Below, piece by piece: positions 37,086 to 37,351 of a stretch of DNA of 37,351 nt. The translations under genes were made by a program, and so were the position numbers. The stretch spans positions 1 through 37,351 of the forward strand of contig CALCGG010000118.1 of the NCBI GenBank assembly GCA_937900945.1. The letters are read 5' to 3'. Numbering within the stretch: the stretch's first letter is position 1; each line of letters begins with the position of its first letter. The DNA is from an uncultured Sulfurimonas sp. (GTDB lineage: Bacteria; Campylobacterota; Campylobacteria; Campylobacterales; Sulfurimonadaceae). Under the pieces are notes generated by a model. The model was not told where the DNA came from. It worked only from the letters and a program-made list of their open reading frames with translations, and made no database searches.

Positions 37086-37351
37086 AAGTCCTTAGCCATA
37101 AATAACCCCAACTTCAGCGATAAGTAAATAGCTCTAGTGCTAGGCAGATTTTCGCAGGGCTAGTTTACCTAGTTCAAGAGAATCTAACGACGCAATAGGG
37201 CTATTTACTTATCGCCCGAAGGGAAGTTTAAAAAGAGGGCTACTGCTTCGTTGAAAGCACTTGAAGCTACTAGTAGCTCCTGCGCACTTTCGCCTCACAT
37301 TAGCCCTCTTTTTAAGCTTCTGAAGCTGGGATTATCTATGGCTAAGGACTT
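37086..37351. repeat. Structured non-coding element: outer 32-bp inverted repeat enclosing two ~99-bp hairpins
   Basis: Outer arms 37086-37117 / 37320-37351 match 29 of 32; hairpin B arms 37117-37136 / 37196-37215; hairpin C arms 37223-37242 / 37301-37320. Confidence 0.85.

Noticed and set aside
37117-37320. Integron attC or CRISPR repeat interpretation of the hairpins
   Set aside because: ATCTAAC at 37182-37188 fits RYYYAAC, but no properly placed GTTRRRY partner is present; only two dissimilar hairpins and no spacer-repeat periodicity.

Overview
The window is a compact, AT-rich bacterial segment of about 40 genes. Its gene content looks Campylobacterota-like (Sulfurimonas-type); this is inferred from protein flavour, not from a database search. 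Most of it is chromosomal housekeeping: polA, argD, gatC, pilT, trkA/trkH, an oxaloacetate-decarboxylase-type oadGAB operon, cheV, and coaX-hisG. No CRISPR array, rRNA, tRNA or complete IS element was recognised. The least ordinary items are: (1) a 266-bp structured non-coding block at the right edge (37086-37351), with two ~99-bp hairpins inside a 32-bp outer inverted repeat that duplicates the translation-start region of the adjacent gene; (2) an orphan MotA/ZorA-like plus MotB/ZorB-like coiled-coil motor pair with an overlapping 49-aa ORF missing from the ORF track (24247-26878); (3) a 26-bp divergent spacer at 1696-1721 with back-to-back symmetric -10-like boxes and no Shine-Dalgarno on either gene; (4) a 58-aa Lys/Ala-rich histone-H1-like ORF missing from the track (2960-3136); (5) a decayed alpha-carbonic anhydrase remnant at the left edge. 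All calls come from reading the sequence; nothing was searched or folded computationally.
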